A stretch of 64,000 nt of DNA from Notolepis coatsorum (GCA_963971535.1 OZ020593.1:20803384-20867383); one strand, 5' to 3'; positions 34,706 to 44,924 are shown, counted from the stretch's first letter. Notes: generated by a model not told the origin, from the sequence alone. Numbers and translations are program-made.

Positions 34706-35342
34706 CTCCTCTCTTATTCCTTCCCCTGAAGGACCGTGCAGAGAGAGTAGCACCGGCTTCTCCCCCGTAGTCTGGTTAGTTACTATGGAGCGCTGGCCCT
34801 CGCCTTCCACCACCGAGGGAGAAGGAGGTTCAAAGCTGCTGGCAACACCGCCGTCAGTGCTGACTTTCCACATGTCTACGGAGAAAAGATTACCGGGCCG
34901 TGACTGCAGCTAACGATAATAATAACGCTTATCCGTTCACTTTTCTCTACTTGATTTCTTCTGAGGACCTAGTTCTCTTATATGAAAAAGATCTTCAATG
35001 GGTTCTCTGTAAGCCTGGCGCTTTGCAGTGTAAACCTTCAAAGGCCAACAGACTGCATGTGCTAACTCTAAAGGTAACAAACATGGCACACACAGGCGCG
35101 GTACATAGTTCACTGTGTGTGTGTGCATTCCCTCCGTTTGTGATAAGGACATTTTAAACAGACTCTGCCTCTGCTGGCTCTCTTACAACCAGGAAGCAAC
35201 GTTGAGTTGGTTTTTGGCTTGAATTTATTTTGGACAGTACCCACCATTGTCTCTCAGACATTCTACCCTGCCTCTGCTGAGAAAAGAATGGGTTATTTGT
35301 TTTCATAAACGGGAAGAGTTTGGGTGTCGGTATGATGTTGAG
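34706..35342. other. Unassigned sequence
   Basis: No family or splice-bounded exon recognised. The 60-85 codon frames show no similarity. Confidence 0.45.
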
Positions 35343-35740
35343 GGGTGCGTTCACACTGCAGGCAATATAGCCAGAATCAGATTTTTTCTTTTTTACTCAT
35401 TATGTGAATACGGTAGCACAAATCACACAGAATATGATCTTTACAATTCAGATTTGGGACACTTTTATATGTGGTCCTAAATCAGATATAGGTCTGATTT
35501 GTTTTAATTAGCTGGTCTACTCCACTGCATTCAACTTATAAATTAAACCATAAAGTGTGACTTCAGTGTCCTCCATGTTTACTTCCAAGTTCATTATTGG
35601 TTTTTTTTGCATGCGGCCTGCAGGTCAGTTCAGGAGCATGACCAGTTCACACTGGAATCTGATCTTGGCCACATTTAAAAAATAATGTGAACAAAAGAAA
35701 TCAGATTTGAGCGCTAAAGCTTGCAGTGTGAACGTAGCCT
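35343..35740. mobile_element. MITE with TTCACACTGCA ends
   Basis: Left GGTGCGTTCACACTGCAGGC and right, in reverse, AGGCTACGTTCACACTGCAA form inverted ends. AATCAGATTT motifs recur inside. Second member at 54913-55387. TSD not clear. Confidence 0.65.
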
Positions 35741-36210
35741 AAGTATCTTCTAGCCTAAGCTTGCGTAAGCTTGTTGTGTAAGCTCATTGTCTGACGAGGA
35801 AGAATGTGCAATGAGAGGTATTGCATAAACATACTAACATGAGATAGATCATCTGTACTCATATACTTGTGCTTTTAGTGATCAACATTAATTATATTTA
35901 GGGTGCACTGCAAAGCCCTATTGTAATTGGTGGTTTTATTAACGTTATTCAGCTTCCACCTCATGTACCTGAACTAGGGATGTGCATTGATTTTCGAATA
36001 TTCGAACAGTTGTTAATTTATTAAAATAATTAAATGATTTGGTCTGGATAATCTGAGATGGATGGAGGAGGAGGAAGATATATTTCCCCTTGTTTTTACC
36101 GGCACTTACAGTGTATTGAGATGGGACACTATTTACTGTTACACCACTGAACGACATGCTGGGTACAGGTAACTAGCTAACCAGGTAGCATAACAGTCTG
36201 GTAACAGCTG

Positions 36211-37513
36211 ATTGATTGATTGATTGAAAACTTTATTAACAGATTGCAGAATGGGTACAATACAGTACAGCTCAATACACACAATTGTTAAGGGGATGCA
36301 GACCAGAGAAAGACTTTCGTCTTGTTTACATCAGGGTCCCCCATTTTCAATTCATCAGGACATATATGACATACATGACATACAGATAGTCAGTACTGCT
36401 ACATCTATACATTTATGACATACCAGATTTGCAAATACAGTACTGTTTGTGATACAGAAGGAGTCAAGAAAAGGGAGTATATACATTTGACGTAGAAACT
36501 GTACATTGGAGGAGGTTGGGTGGGGGGGGTTGGGTACATTGGGATATTGACAACCGTACTGGGTAATTTACATTGGAGGTGGTTGGGGGGGGGGGGGGCA
36601 CACTGTATAAACAAGTAACACTGTACATTGAGGGGGGGGGGGGAGGAGACACTGTACAAACAAACAAAATTGTACATTGGACTATTGACAAAACCATACT
36701 AGGTAAATTACTGTACATTGGAGGGGGTTGGGTTAGGATATTTACAGGGGCCAGTGTTGAATTGCAGTCTCCCGTAGGTGTCCCTTGAGAGAGGTTTTGA
36801 AAGTGGGTAGTGATCCACATTCCTTTACAGCTTTGGGTAGGGCGTTCCACATTGATGTGGCATAATTGCGAAACGTGTTTAGTCCCTTATTTGAGCCGAA
36901 TCTGGGTTTAACATGATTTGTGGAGCTCCCTCTGGTGTTGTGATCGTGGTATTCACTGACCTTTGGGAAGTATTTTGACATGTACATGGGTACCTTGGTC
37001 GTGTAGTGTATCTTGTAGACCAGGCCCATTGCAAGTTGCTGTACTCTGTCGTCTACTGTAAGCCATCCTAGGTTGTCAAAGTGGGCAGGGGTGAGGTGGG
37101 TTCTAGGAGTAAGGTCAAGCAGTAGTCTGACCAGTTTGTTTTGAGATGTTTGTAATTTTGTTTTTAGCGCCTTTGAGGTGCTTTGGTACCATGAGGTGCA
37201 AGCATAGTCGTAGTACCCCTGAATGAGTGCTCCTGCCAGAGTCTTCAGGGTATTCTTGTTTACCAGAGAGGAGATCCGGTACAAGAATCGAGTTTGTTGG
37301 TTGACTTTTTTTATTACATTGGATGCCATTTTGTCACAGGAGAGATTAGCCTCTAGGATGGAACCCAGGTAGGTAATTTCATCTTTCCTTGTGACAATAT
37401 TGTCACCCACTGTAACTGAGAAGCCGTCGGTCTTGCTGAGTTTGTTATTTGAACCGAAGAGAATGGACTCTGTTTTGCCCATGTGTAATGATAGTTTGTT
37501 ATCAGCGAGCTGA
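36211..37513 (-). mobile_element. LINE-B second large copy
   Basis: 5'-truncated, 1303 bp, with a 9-bp TSD TAACAGCTG (36202-36210 and 37514-37522) inside repeat X. Same UTR, (CAAT)n tail and ORF end as 25675-27521. Confidence 0.9.
36742..37513 (-). pseudogene. LINE-B ORF2 C-terminal half, open
   Basis: The frame runs uninterrupted from KLSLHMGKTESILFGSNN through TYLGSILEANLSCDK, GWLTVDDRVQQLAMGLVY and MWNALPKAVKECGSLPTF to a stop just after HLRETAIQHWPL. It lacks the RT motifs A to C, lost by 5' truncation. The first 40 or so residues of the nominal frame come from flanking repeat X. The region is better preserved than the older-looking copy at 26197-27361. Confidence 0.88.
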
Positions 37514-37760
37514 TAACAGCTGGGAGAACAGAAAAGAAATATGAAGAAAGAGAGATTTGAAGATGTTACATGGTAGCAACATTTTGTACATTTGCCATGT
37601 TGTTTCACTAAGCTCACACATTTCAAGCATCAGTGATGTAACATTCCGAATTAATGCTTTTGTTCCGGGAAATAGGTTTGCCTGGTCAGCTAGCATTAGC
37701 TGTTAGCAATGACAGCAGCCAGTTAGCTCGCTTGTTGGATTATCTCATGTTCGCTATTAA

Positions 37761-38215
37761 CCCCTTAAGCCGGTATCGAGATTTATTTCACGTCATAAAT
37801 AGATCAATTCAGTCCGTATTAATTAATGTTGCGTTTCTTTTTCAAATGTAGCCGAAGAGTAAAGACCCTAACCATATCAAAACAGCAGTCAAAGTAAAAA
37901 AAATTTCACCACTATGTTTGTTTACCAATGATTTTAAGTGTTATTTTAGCTAAATATGGGTTTTAAAAAATCTCAGCACATTGCATCGGAAACCGCATGA
38001 TTTAGACGTGAGGAAATGACGCCGTCATGAGACATGAGAGGGCTTTCGATGGACGTGGAGATTTCATAAAACTACATTACCCAGCTCACACCAGCCACTG
38101 TGAAAGCTGGAGCTGGCTGGCGTAAAAGAATTGCCTTGATTTTTTAATTATTGCCAGAATTATATCTCACGGGTCGAACAAACCTGAACGTTATTTACTT
38201 AAAATAGAATGTATA
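37761..38215. other. Unassigned, possibly piggyBac-related sequence
   Basis: Begins CCCCTTAAGCCGG just after TTAA, aligning with the ends at 32562 and 59605. Nothing else recognised. Confidence 0.4.
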
Positions 38216-38269
38216 TTGTTTCTTTACCTTTCTGTGAACGTCTACAAAAAAAACACGTCGCAATCTGGT

Positions 38270-39118
38270 GAAGAATGGCGGAGCTATGGACATTATACAA
38301 AAGTAGAGAGCATCTTGACCGGCAACATCACCTCCTGGTTTGGGAATAGCACTGCAAAAGACCGAAGCAGACTACAAAGAGTGACACGTTCAGCCGAACG
38401 CACAATTGGAGGGGGGCTCCCCACCCTCCAGAACATTTACTACAAGCGTTGCAAGGGCAAGGCTAAGAGAATCATTAAAGACTCCAGTCACCCGAACAAC
38501 TGCCTCTTTGAACTGCTGCGGTCAGGCAAGCGATACCGGAGTCTCAAGGCGAGCACAGAAAGACTCAGAAGTAGCTTCTATCCCCAGGCCATCAGGCTGC
38601 TAAACGAACAATGAATGAACACTACACAACAACAACCACCAAACGCACATAGCACACACATCCACACGCACACACTCACTTTAAACAAACACACTGTAGC
38701 ACCCACTCCACACACTTTATAGCACACACCCACTTTAAACAAACACACTGTAGCACCCACTCCCCACACTTTATATTTATGGATGAAGGATTGCACTACA
38801 ACTCGTACACCTTACTGTAAATTGTACCTAAAATTGTACCTCATCCCATTTCTGCTTTGCACTAGATAGTACTGTACATTAGTACACTGCATAGTATTGT
38901 GTATTGTATATTATATGGTAACTCAGAACATTGTACATATGTCTATACCGAACACTGTGACCTCATTTTCTTCTTCTAAATTCATGCTATATTATGTTAT
39001 TATGTTATTTGATACTATCTTGTCTAGCACAGTCTCTGGAGCGTAACAGTAAGAAGCATTTTGTATGAAAGTATTCTGTACTTCTGTATGACAACTATTA
39101 AAGAACTTGAACTTGAAC
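38270..39118 (+). mobile_element. L2-type LINE ORF2 end and 3' UTR
   Basis: A frame ending at 38614 reads WFGNSTAKDRSRLQRVTRSA, LPTLQNIYYKRCKGKAKRI and LLRSGKRYRSLKASTERLRS then FYPQAIRLLN, the conserved ORF2 terminus of fish L2-like LINEs. The UTR holds two copies of CTTTAAACAAACACACTGTA and ends in (AACTTG)n at 39100-39118. 5'-truncated. Confidence 0.88.
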
Positions 39119-39375
39119 TTGAAGTATCTCAAGAAGGGAAGAATTTTTCACGTCTGGTCAAGTATGGTGTTATTCACCATCAAAGTTGGAAAATATTATA
39201 ATAATAATAATTTATATTCTCCTTTTTGATTCATTACAATTTACTCAAGCATAGTAACAGGCACACTATTTCGGACACTGGGAATACATTCCATGAGGTC
39301 CATAGATGTCCCTAGATACCAAGAACATGCAAATGGACCGTGAATTTTCTGAAAATATGGCTAGGGCTTAAGAGG
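39119..39375 (+). repeat. Fragment of the MITE family seen at 23101-23996
   Basis: Shares TTATTCAC, TTCATTACAATTTACTCAAG, GACACTGGGAATACATTCC and ACCAAGAACATGCAAATGGA. It lacks the nested element (reads GATGTCCCTAGATACC), so it is an empty-site paralogue. Followed by GGCTTAAGAGGTTAA as at 32550. Confidence 0.78.
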
Positions 39376-39459
39376 TTAAATAAAAACAAAACCATATGTT
39401 AACGTGGGAGCTCAGACATTTCAAGCATCAATGGGGGGGGGGGGGAGGCGATTCCCATG

Positions 39460-39815
39460 AATTCACTTATTCTTTATATATATAGTTACACACATATATC
39501 TGTACATACCTGCAAATAATAAGTATCTGTAGATACTATATCTATATCTGTACATATCCCTTACCTACTCTTACTAGTTACGCTGCTGGCCAGTATGATT
39601 TACGACCATAGTGTCTTTATACCTGTATCACTGTACATTATAATACTATAACTCTGTACATCTGATTAGCACTATTAGACCCAGTTTAATCACCTGTACA
39701 TTGTATATTACTATTGCACTTTACTGTTACATTTGTACTCTGGTTGGATGCCAAACTTCTTTTCGTTGTACTGTACTTGTGCTGCATGTGATGACAATAA
39801 ATTTGAATCTAATTT
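39460..39815 (+). mobile_element. CR1/L2-like LINE 3' UTR
   Basis: ATATCCCTTACCTACTCTTA ... GATGACAATAAATTTGAATC with TAAT-type tail; same family as 12140-12432. Preceded by GTATCTGTAGATACTATATC. Confidence 0.78.
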
Positions 39816-40045
39816 ATTATTTGTATTCCTCACAATGTCTTCTTTTGCATCTAGGCGGGACATTTCACGTCATCTAATTAGCTGACGCTGTAGTAACTGC
39901 TAATCTTACTGAGGTCTAGTCATTGAACAGAAAGACTAACGATTGACATACATTTGAACTGAAGTGACGAGACAAAGTGACTAATAATAACAAGAAGTAG
40001 ATTTGATCAAACCAGTTGTAGATGTATATTGACGATGATCTCGTG
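39816..40045 (+). other. Probable intron 1 end of the AHR gene
   Basis: Unique-looking sequence between the last LINE copy and the exon. No repeat family recognised. Confidence 0.45.
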
Positions 40046-40063
40046 TCCCGTTCCTCGTCCCAG
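40046..40063 (+). promoter_or_regulatory. Splice acceptor of the AHR exon
   Basis: The pyrimidine-rich stretch CCCGTTCCTCGTCCCAG ends in the AG that opens the bHLH exon. The reading frame upstream of it loses similarity to the family, which supports this boundary. Confidence 0.8.
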
Positions 40064-40254
40064 TCTGAAGGCTCCACCTGGGGAGAAGACCGTGAAGACC
40101 AACCCCTCCAAGCGCCACCGCGACCGTCTGAACGGAGAGCTGGACCGCCTCACCAGCCTGCTGCCCTTCTCCGAGGAGGTCAGAGGGCGTCTGGACAAGC
40201 TGTCCGTGCTGCGCCTCAGTGTGGGCTACCTGAAGGTCAAGAGCTACTTCCACG
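40064..40254 (+). CDS. ahr2: Aryl hydrocarbon receptor (AHR2-like) bHLH exon (internal exon 2)
   Basis: This internal exon encodes the DNA-binding and first dimerisation part of a ligand-activated bHLH-PAS transcription factor that pairs with ARNT in the nucleus. Visible in order: a short linker, the basic region NPSKRHRDR, helix 1 [12 protein letters not shown], a loop, and helix 2 [17 protein letters not shown], ending in SYFH. It begins after a pyrimidine-rich tract and CAG (AG at 40062-40063) and stops at a GT donor (40255-40256, CACG then GTGAGC). The phases (one base of a split codon first, one base left over last) agree with the conserved AHR exon 2, and the 191-bp length is close to the usual size. 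The family also includes AHR1 and the repressor AHRR. The wording [16 protein letters not shown] with SVGYLKVK fits fish AHR2 best, since AHR1 and AHRR usually carry ELDRLASLLPFP and SVSYLR. The reading frame is clean, so it is probably functional. Family assignment is strong; the paralogue is inferred from remembered family patterns. Confidence 0.88.
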
Positions 40255-40260
40255 GTGAGC
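40255..40260 (+). promoter_or_regulatory. Splice donor of the AHR exon
   Basis: GTGAGC follows the exon after CACG. Family similarity stops exactly here and the split codon phase matches the known AHR exon 2/3 junction. Confidence 0.85.
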
Positions 40261-40304
40261 CACCTCTGCTGCATCATGACCCTGACTCGTAGGGTCGCAA
40301 GTTC

Positions 40305-40352
40305 GCGCGCGCGCACACACACACACACACGCACGCACACACACACACACAT

Positions 40353-40389
<37 letters not shown>
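40305..40389. repeat. (GC)n(CA)n microsatellite next to the AHR exon
   Basis: GCGCGCGCGCACACACACAC and further CA begin 50 bp after the splice donor. Alternating purine-pyrimidine, with potential to form Z-DNA. Confidence 0.95.
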
Positions 40390-40390
<1 letters not shown>

Positions 40391-40540
40391 CACACACACT
40401 CTCATTCACATACACTCTCTCATTCACTCCCTCACTCTCAAGCGTACAGCTTACATTCACTTGCTAAGTTGCTATGGTAACTAAGTGCCCCTCAGTTAGG
40501 TTTATTTATACATAGTAGATAAAGGCACATCCATAGATTT

Positions 40541-40689
40541 CACACATAGAAACACAGTAAACTGGCTGCTGCAGAGTTATGTGCTGCTGTTAACATACTC
40601 ACATAGAAACACAGTGGACTGGAGTTATGTGCTGCTGTTAACATACTCACATAGAAACACAGTGGACTGGAGTTATGTGCTGCTGTTAA
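40541..40689. repeat. 48-bp minisatellite (left part)
   Basis: Units of TTAACATACTCACATAGAAA, CACAGTGGACTGGAGTTATG, TGCTGCTG. The array is cut at its own TTAA by the element at 40690-42697 and resumes at 42698. Confidence 0.92.
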
Positions 40690-41356
40690 CACTTTGGATG
40701 CCACCAACGCTATAAGTCGTTAGTTCATGCCGCCAGTTGAGTGCCCGCCAACGACATATATCGTTTGTTTTTGCCGTATTTCTTTTTATTGGCGATTTGA
40801 ATTCATATTTCATCAATCGAGCCTCGGGTTAGTGCTGCAGAGTCTCTCTGAGCTCAATTGGGAAGATACCGCCCCCTATCATCTCTCCCTGTGTAACTGC
40901 ACCCCATTACATTACACTGCTGAAGGGGGGGTGGTCAGTTTCCTCATTTTATTTTTCCCTCAAGGCATCTGAAGGATCGATTGTGCTCACCGGCCCGGAA
41001 AACGCGTGGATTATGTATTTACAGGACTCAACACTGTAATCAATAAGCGTGTTGGATATTTGGAATGGCGATCAGGAATTGGAATAATCTTTTTGGATAA
41101 CATCTGATCTCAGGTAAGGAATCTATTTTACCAGTCTTAGGATAATCAGACCTGTTTTCACGGAGATATAAGCTTTTTCCCTATGCGTGTGTGTGTGTGT
41201 GTGGCTGTGATCGCTGATGAGGAAATGAGAGAATATATTTTTCAGCCTGCCTCTATAGCGTGCATAAGTACACATATACTATTGATAATCTAGCGTTTAT
41301 TTGAAAACGATTCATAAATAGGCCAAAAAATGACAACGTTTTTGTGTATTCTAGAA

Positions 41357-42420
41357 CAGCGGTTCTCAACAGGGGTGCCGCAGAGAGCTGCCAGGGGTGC
41401 CTTGAGATTTTTCAAAAAAATATATTTTTTTTGGATTACAGAAAATGTTCACTAAAGTGCTATCTGTTGCAGCTGCACTGTTTTCCATGAAAATACCATA
41501 TTTGGATAAGTTTGACCATTTCTCAAAATCTGAAAATCATTATTTAATAAAACACAGAAAAGGATCACCAAGTTACTCTGGATAAAAAAAAAACCTTTAC
41601 AGACAACATTGAGACAAAGCTTCCTGACACATCTCCATCCAAACTCTTGGAAGAACTCATTGAAATCTCATCTGATACCACCTAGAGAGCTAGTTTCAGA
41701 GTGTGGTGCTGAGTACCAAGTATCTCATGATGCAGCAGTTAAGGTGTTGATATCATTCAACACCACATATCTGTGTGAAGCTGGCTTTTCATCCATGACA
41801 GCTCTGAAAACAAAATATAGGGCCAAGTTGAGCCTTGAGGATGACATGCGTGTTGCCTTGTCAAAGATCTCCCCGCGTATTGACCGCATTATTAGCCAGC
41901 AGCAGCAGACCTCGCATTGAGCTAGAAATGTCCACTGAGTGAACGAGTGCTTATTTTCTGTATTTATTAATATTTTTTGAGAAATGGTAACTTGGTGATC
42001 CTTTTCTGTATTTAAAAGAAATACATGATTTTCTGTTTTTGAGAAATGGTCAAACTTATCCAAATATGCTATTTTTATGGAGAACAGTGCAGCTGCAACA
42101 GATAGCACTTTAGTGATAATTTTCTGTAATTTTATTTAAAGAAATATGCTATTTGATTTACTACTACAAGCAGTGTAATGTCAACAGTACTAAGCCATTT
42201 AGACCTGAAACACCTGTTAATAATGCATTATATAGCCTGCATATACACACAAATGTGTTTCCCGGTTTCTTAAATAAACATTATTTTGAAAGCAAGCACT
42301 TTTGTCATCATTGTAGCAAAAAAGGCAGGACCGGAAAAGTCTTTATCGTATGTAGGCGTGCCCTGGAATATTTTATTGAACACAGGGGTGCCTTGGCAGC
42401 AGAAAGGTTGAGAACCCCTG
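41357..42420 (+). mobile_element. hAT element with transposase remnant
   Basis: Ends CAGCGGTTCTCAAC and, in reverse, CAGGGGTTCTCAAC; perfect 8-bp TSD TTCTAGAA (41349-41356 and 42421-42428). Inside, a long inverted repeat of about 140 bp (41440-41580 against 41975-42120, for example GATAGCACTTTAG and its complement) brackets the transposase piece. Confidence 0.94.
41609..41920 (+). pseudogene. hAT transposase C-terminal (dimerisation) fragment
   Basis: The 103-codon frame holds NTTYLCEAGFSSMTALKTKY and LEDDMRVALSKISPRIDRII, the C-terminal dimerisation region shared by hAT transposases and their ZBED5/FAM200-type relatives. The upstream BED finger, RNase H-like core and DDE residues are absent, so it cannot catalyse transposition. 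The start shown is arbitrary: similarity begins near residue 25. Internal deletion derivatives of this shape are typical non-autonomous hAT copies. Confidence 0.88.
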
Positions 42421-42697
42421 TTCTAGAATATTCCAGTAAATGCCTTTTTATCACGGAATCTTTATATTTCCCTTGAAAACGAGGGCTTTTCAAAATGCTA
42501 TAAAACGAAAATGAACCGATAAAAAAACAATCCGTTTCGACAATGTTGACTGCAAACAAGTCATTGATAAACGACAGGCAGATTAGACACATAGCCATAA
42601 TTTAAGAGAGAGAATATGCGTTCTCACAACGCTATCATTGAAGTCGGTGGTGGCATCTAACGGGGTTTTACCATGTTCACCAGTGTTCATCAAAGTG

Positions 42698-42775
42698 TTA
42701 ACATACTCACATAGAAACACAGTGGACTGGAGAGTTACTGTATGTGCTGCTGTTAACATACTCTGCATTGGTCAC
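42698..42775. repeat. 48-bp minisatellite (right part)
   Basis: Resumes with TTAACATACTCACATAGAAA and one further partial unit (GTTAACATACTCTGC). Confidence 0.88.
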
Positions 42776-42944
42776 ATTAGCGAGTTATTTTTATGCCAGA
42801 ACTGTTCAGTGTAGAGTTTAGACGGCTACAGACGGCAGGAGAGCTGTGTGTCTGTGTGTGTCTGTATATATATATCTGTGTGTGTGTGTGTATCTGTGTA
42901 TATATAATGTGTGTGTGTGTGCATCTGTGTGTATATATATATAT

Positions 42945-43178
42945 TAAGGCTGTCAAAGTTAACGCGTCATTAACGTGTTAACGCACAATTCTGTTAACGC
43001 CACTATTTTATTTATGGCATGATGAACGTTTAAAAAAAATACAAATAAAAAATTAACTAGATTTCACTCAGGTGTATTATTGATACTCTCATTGATACTA
43101 TGTTTGTTTCTGACTCAAAGTGTGTGTGTGTGTGAGAGAGGGGGGGTGAGAGAGATGAGGAAGGGGCAAGAGAGAAAG

Positions 43179-43234
<56 letters not shown>

Positions 43235-43621
43235 AGGGAGAGAGAGAGAGAGAGAGGGGGGGTGTGAGTCCTCAGCCCTTGTGTGGGTGAATGTAACAAG
43301 TTCCTAACGTTTTCTTTCCCCTATTATGTCATGCACACTTTATTCATTATTATTTTCTTTTAAGTTATTTTGTGCATCACTCTGTTTTGAATTTGATGCA
43401 AATTTGCAATGCATGAGGGTCATCCTTTTGTGTTAAATGGCTGCATAAAGCAAGCATTTGTTGACTCTCATGTTGATAAGAGTATTAAAACTTGTAAAAG
43501 ATCCGTTAAGGTAGATTTAGAAAAGAAAGAAAAATGCGATTAATTTGCGATTAATCACGAGTTAACTATGGACAATCATGCGATTAATCAGATTAAATAT
43601 TTTAATCGATTGACAGCACTA
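42945..43621. mobile_element. hAT-like MITE (TAAGGCTGTC family), uninterrupted copy
   Basis: Ends TAAGGCTGTCAAAGTTAACG and TTTTAATCGATTGACAGCAC then TA. Flanks ATATATAT on both sides. The core is a GT/GA microsatellite (43119-43262) in the place where the 17326-21255 copy carries CT repeat plus LINE-A. Confidence 0.87.
43182..43232. repeat. (GT)n microsatellite inside the MITE
   Basis: About 25 GT units between GA-rich stretches. Confidence 0.95.
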
Positions 43622-43855
43622 ATATATATATATATAATGTGTGTGTGTGTAATATATGTGTGTTTATCTCTGTGTGTGTATCTCTACATACAGTATGTGT
43701 GTGTATCTGTATATATACGTGTGTGTGTATCTGTATATATGTGTATGTATGTGTATCTTTATGTGTGTGTATCTGTATATATGTGTATCTGTATAATGTG
43801 TGTATGTATGTGTCTGTATATCCGTATATATATATGTGTGTGTTTGTGTGTGTGA
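43622..43855. repeat. GT/TA-rich compound microsatellite
   Basis: TATATATA, GTGTGTGT and GTATCTGTATATATGTGTGT units; Tyr/Val/Cys-rich open frames here are artefacts. Confidence 0.9.
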
Positions 43856-43862
43856 AACCGGT

Positions 43863-43968
43863 CTCATTTGCCATGCCCTGAGTGGGAGTCGAACCCCGGT
43901 CTCCCGCACTGCGGGCGACATCGCAGACCACTGTACCAAGAGGTGAATTCACTTCTTGGTAATGTGTC
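43863..43968 (-). repeat. tRNA-like SINE head
   Basis: On the minus strand: CTCTTGGTACAGTGGTCTGC (A box) and GACCGGGGTTCGACTCCCAC (B box). A short inverted repeat (CCAAGAGGTGAATTCACTTC then TTGG) adjoins its 5' side. Body not recognised. Confidence 0.6.
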
Positions 43969-44086
43969 TGGATGCCTTTTAAGGGGAGTGGTGCGTTTAC
44001 TTGCAGTACCACTACGTGCCACAGTCACTTCACAACACATGAAGTCCATCGTGACTGTGGATATACTCATGGACCTCCGTTACATG

Positions 44087-44924
44087 TAGGCCTGCCACAA
44101 TAACAAATTTTGCTGGGCGATTAATTGCCCCCGAAAATATCGCGATAAGCGATATTATTGCGACCGGTTAGAGAATTTCTTTTTGAGAAATTTATTTCCC
44201 AAAACTTTTATTTTGAAGCCCACCGCTCCGTCTTTTCCGGTGTTTTAGACTTTTATTTTGAAGCCCACCGACCGGACCGGAAGTATTGTTGTGATTATCC
44301 TAGCTTGCTGATGCTGCTGGTGGACTGGGGCCAGCTAACGTTAGCTTGCTGATGCTACTACTACTTCGACATGCTGCTAATGGGCTGGGGCCAGCTAACG
44401 TTAGCTTGCTGATGCTGCTGGTAGATCGACATGCTGCTAGTGGACTGGGGCCAGCTAACGTTAGCTTGCTGATGCTGCTGGTAGATCGACATGCTGCTAG
44501 TGGACTGGGGCCAGCTAACGTTAGCTTGCTGATGCTACTAGTAGATCGACATGAGCTAATGATAAAACAAATGTTGAGATTGTTGGTGAACAACTAACTT
44601 TAAGTTAGTTTTAACGTTAGCTACTAACGTTAAAACGCTAACGTTACACTACAAATAACGCTACTTGGTTAAAAGGAGCAACACTATTGAGAAATGTAGT
44701 TAAGCTATGTGGTGTTGCCCCACGGAGCTCCTGTGCTGTGCTCTCTGCTCTGTAGTAAAGCCAGCGGCCCGCCTCCCAACACGGACAGTGACTGACAAGG
44801 GGCACTGGTTCCGCCTCATTAAAACAAACGCGCAAATAGCAATTAATCGCGCCCGTCAAAATCATTGCATTAATTTTAATTATCGCGGCAATTAATCGAT
44901 TTATTGCTTATCGCGGCAGGCCTA
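44087..44924. mobile_element. hAT-like MITE (TAGGCCTGCC family)
   Basis: Ends TAGGCCTGCCACAATAAC and TTATCGCGGCAGGCCTA; perfect 8-bp TSD GTTACATG (44079-44086 and 44925-44932). ATCGCGATAA/TTATCGCGGC motifs near both ends. Carries a four-unit 60-bp tandem repeat. Confidence 0.94.
44309..44555. repeat. 60-bp tandem repeat inside the MITE, four units
   Basis: Unit includes GGGGCCAGCTAACGTTAGCT and TGCTGATGCTGCTGGTAGAT. The period of 60 keeps false frames open on both strands. Confidence 0.92.

Larger units (their letters stand above)
35976..37760 (-). repeat. Dispersed repeat X, copy B, split by LINE-B
   Basis: Runs on the minus strand from TTAA (37757) through GCGAACATGAGATAATCC and GGGAGAACAGAAAAG (plus-strand view at 37521), and resumes left of the LINE-B insert with CATGCTGGGTACAGG (36157) and AAATATATTTCC-like sequence near 36077. 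TAGGGATGTGCATTGATTTT at 35976 may be the outer end of a fused hAT-like MITE. Confidence 0.7.
40690..42697. mobile_element. piggyBac-like element in a TTAA of the 48-bp array
   Basis: Ends CACTTTGGATGCC and, in reverse, CACTTTGATG, with TTAA on both sides (40686-40689 and 42698-42701). The interrupted unit reads GCTGCTG-TTAA on the left and TTAA-CATACTC on the right, as in intact units. About 0.94 kb without the hAT element inside it. No piggyBac transposase seen. Confidence 0.9.

Noticed and set aside
40064..40254. AHRR or AHR1 identity for the bHLH exon
   Set aside because: Both usually read ELDRLASLLPFP and SVSYLR. The [16 protein letters not shown] and SVGYLKVK wording fits AHR2, though a full gene tree was not possible.
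43864..44070. 68-codon frame as a small gene
   Set aside because: It overlaps a tRNA-like SINE head and has no conserved features.
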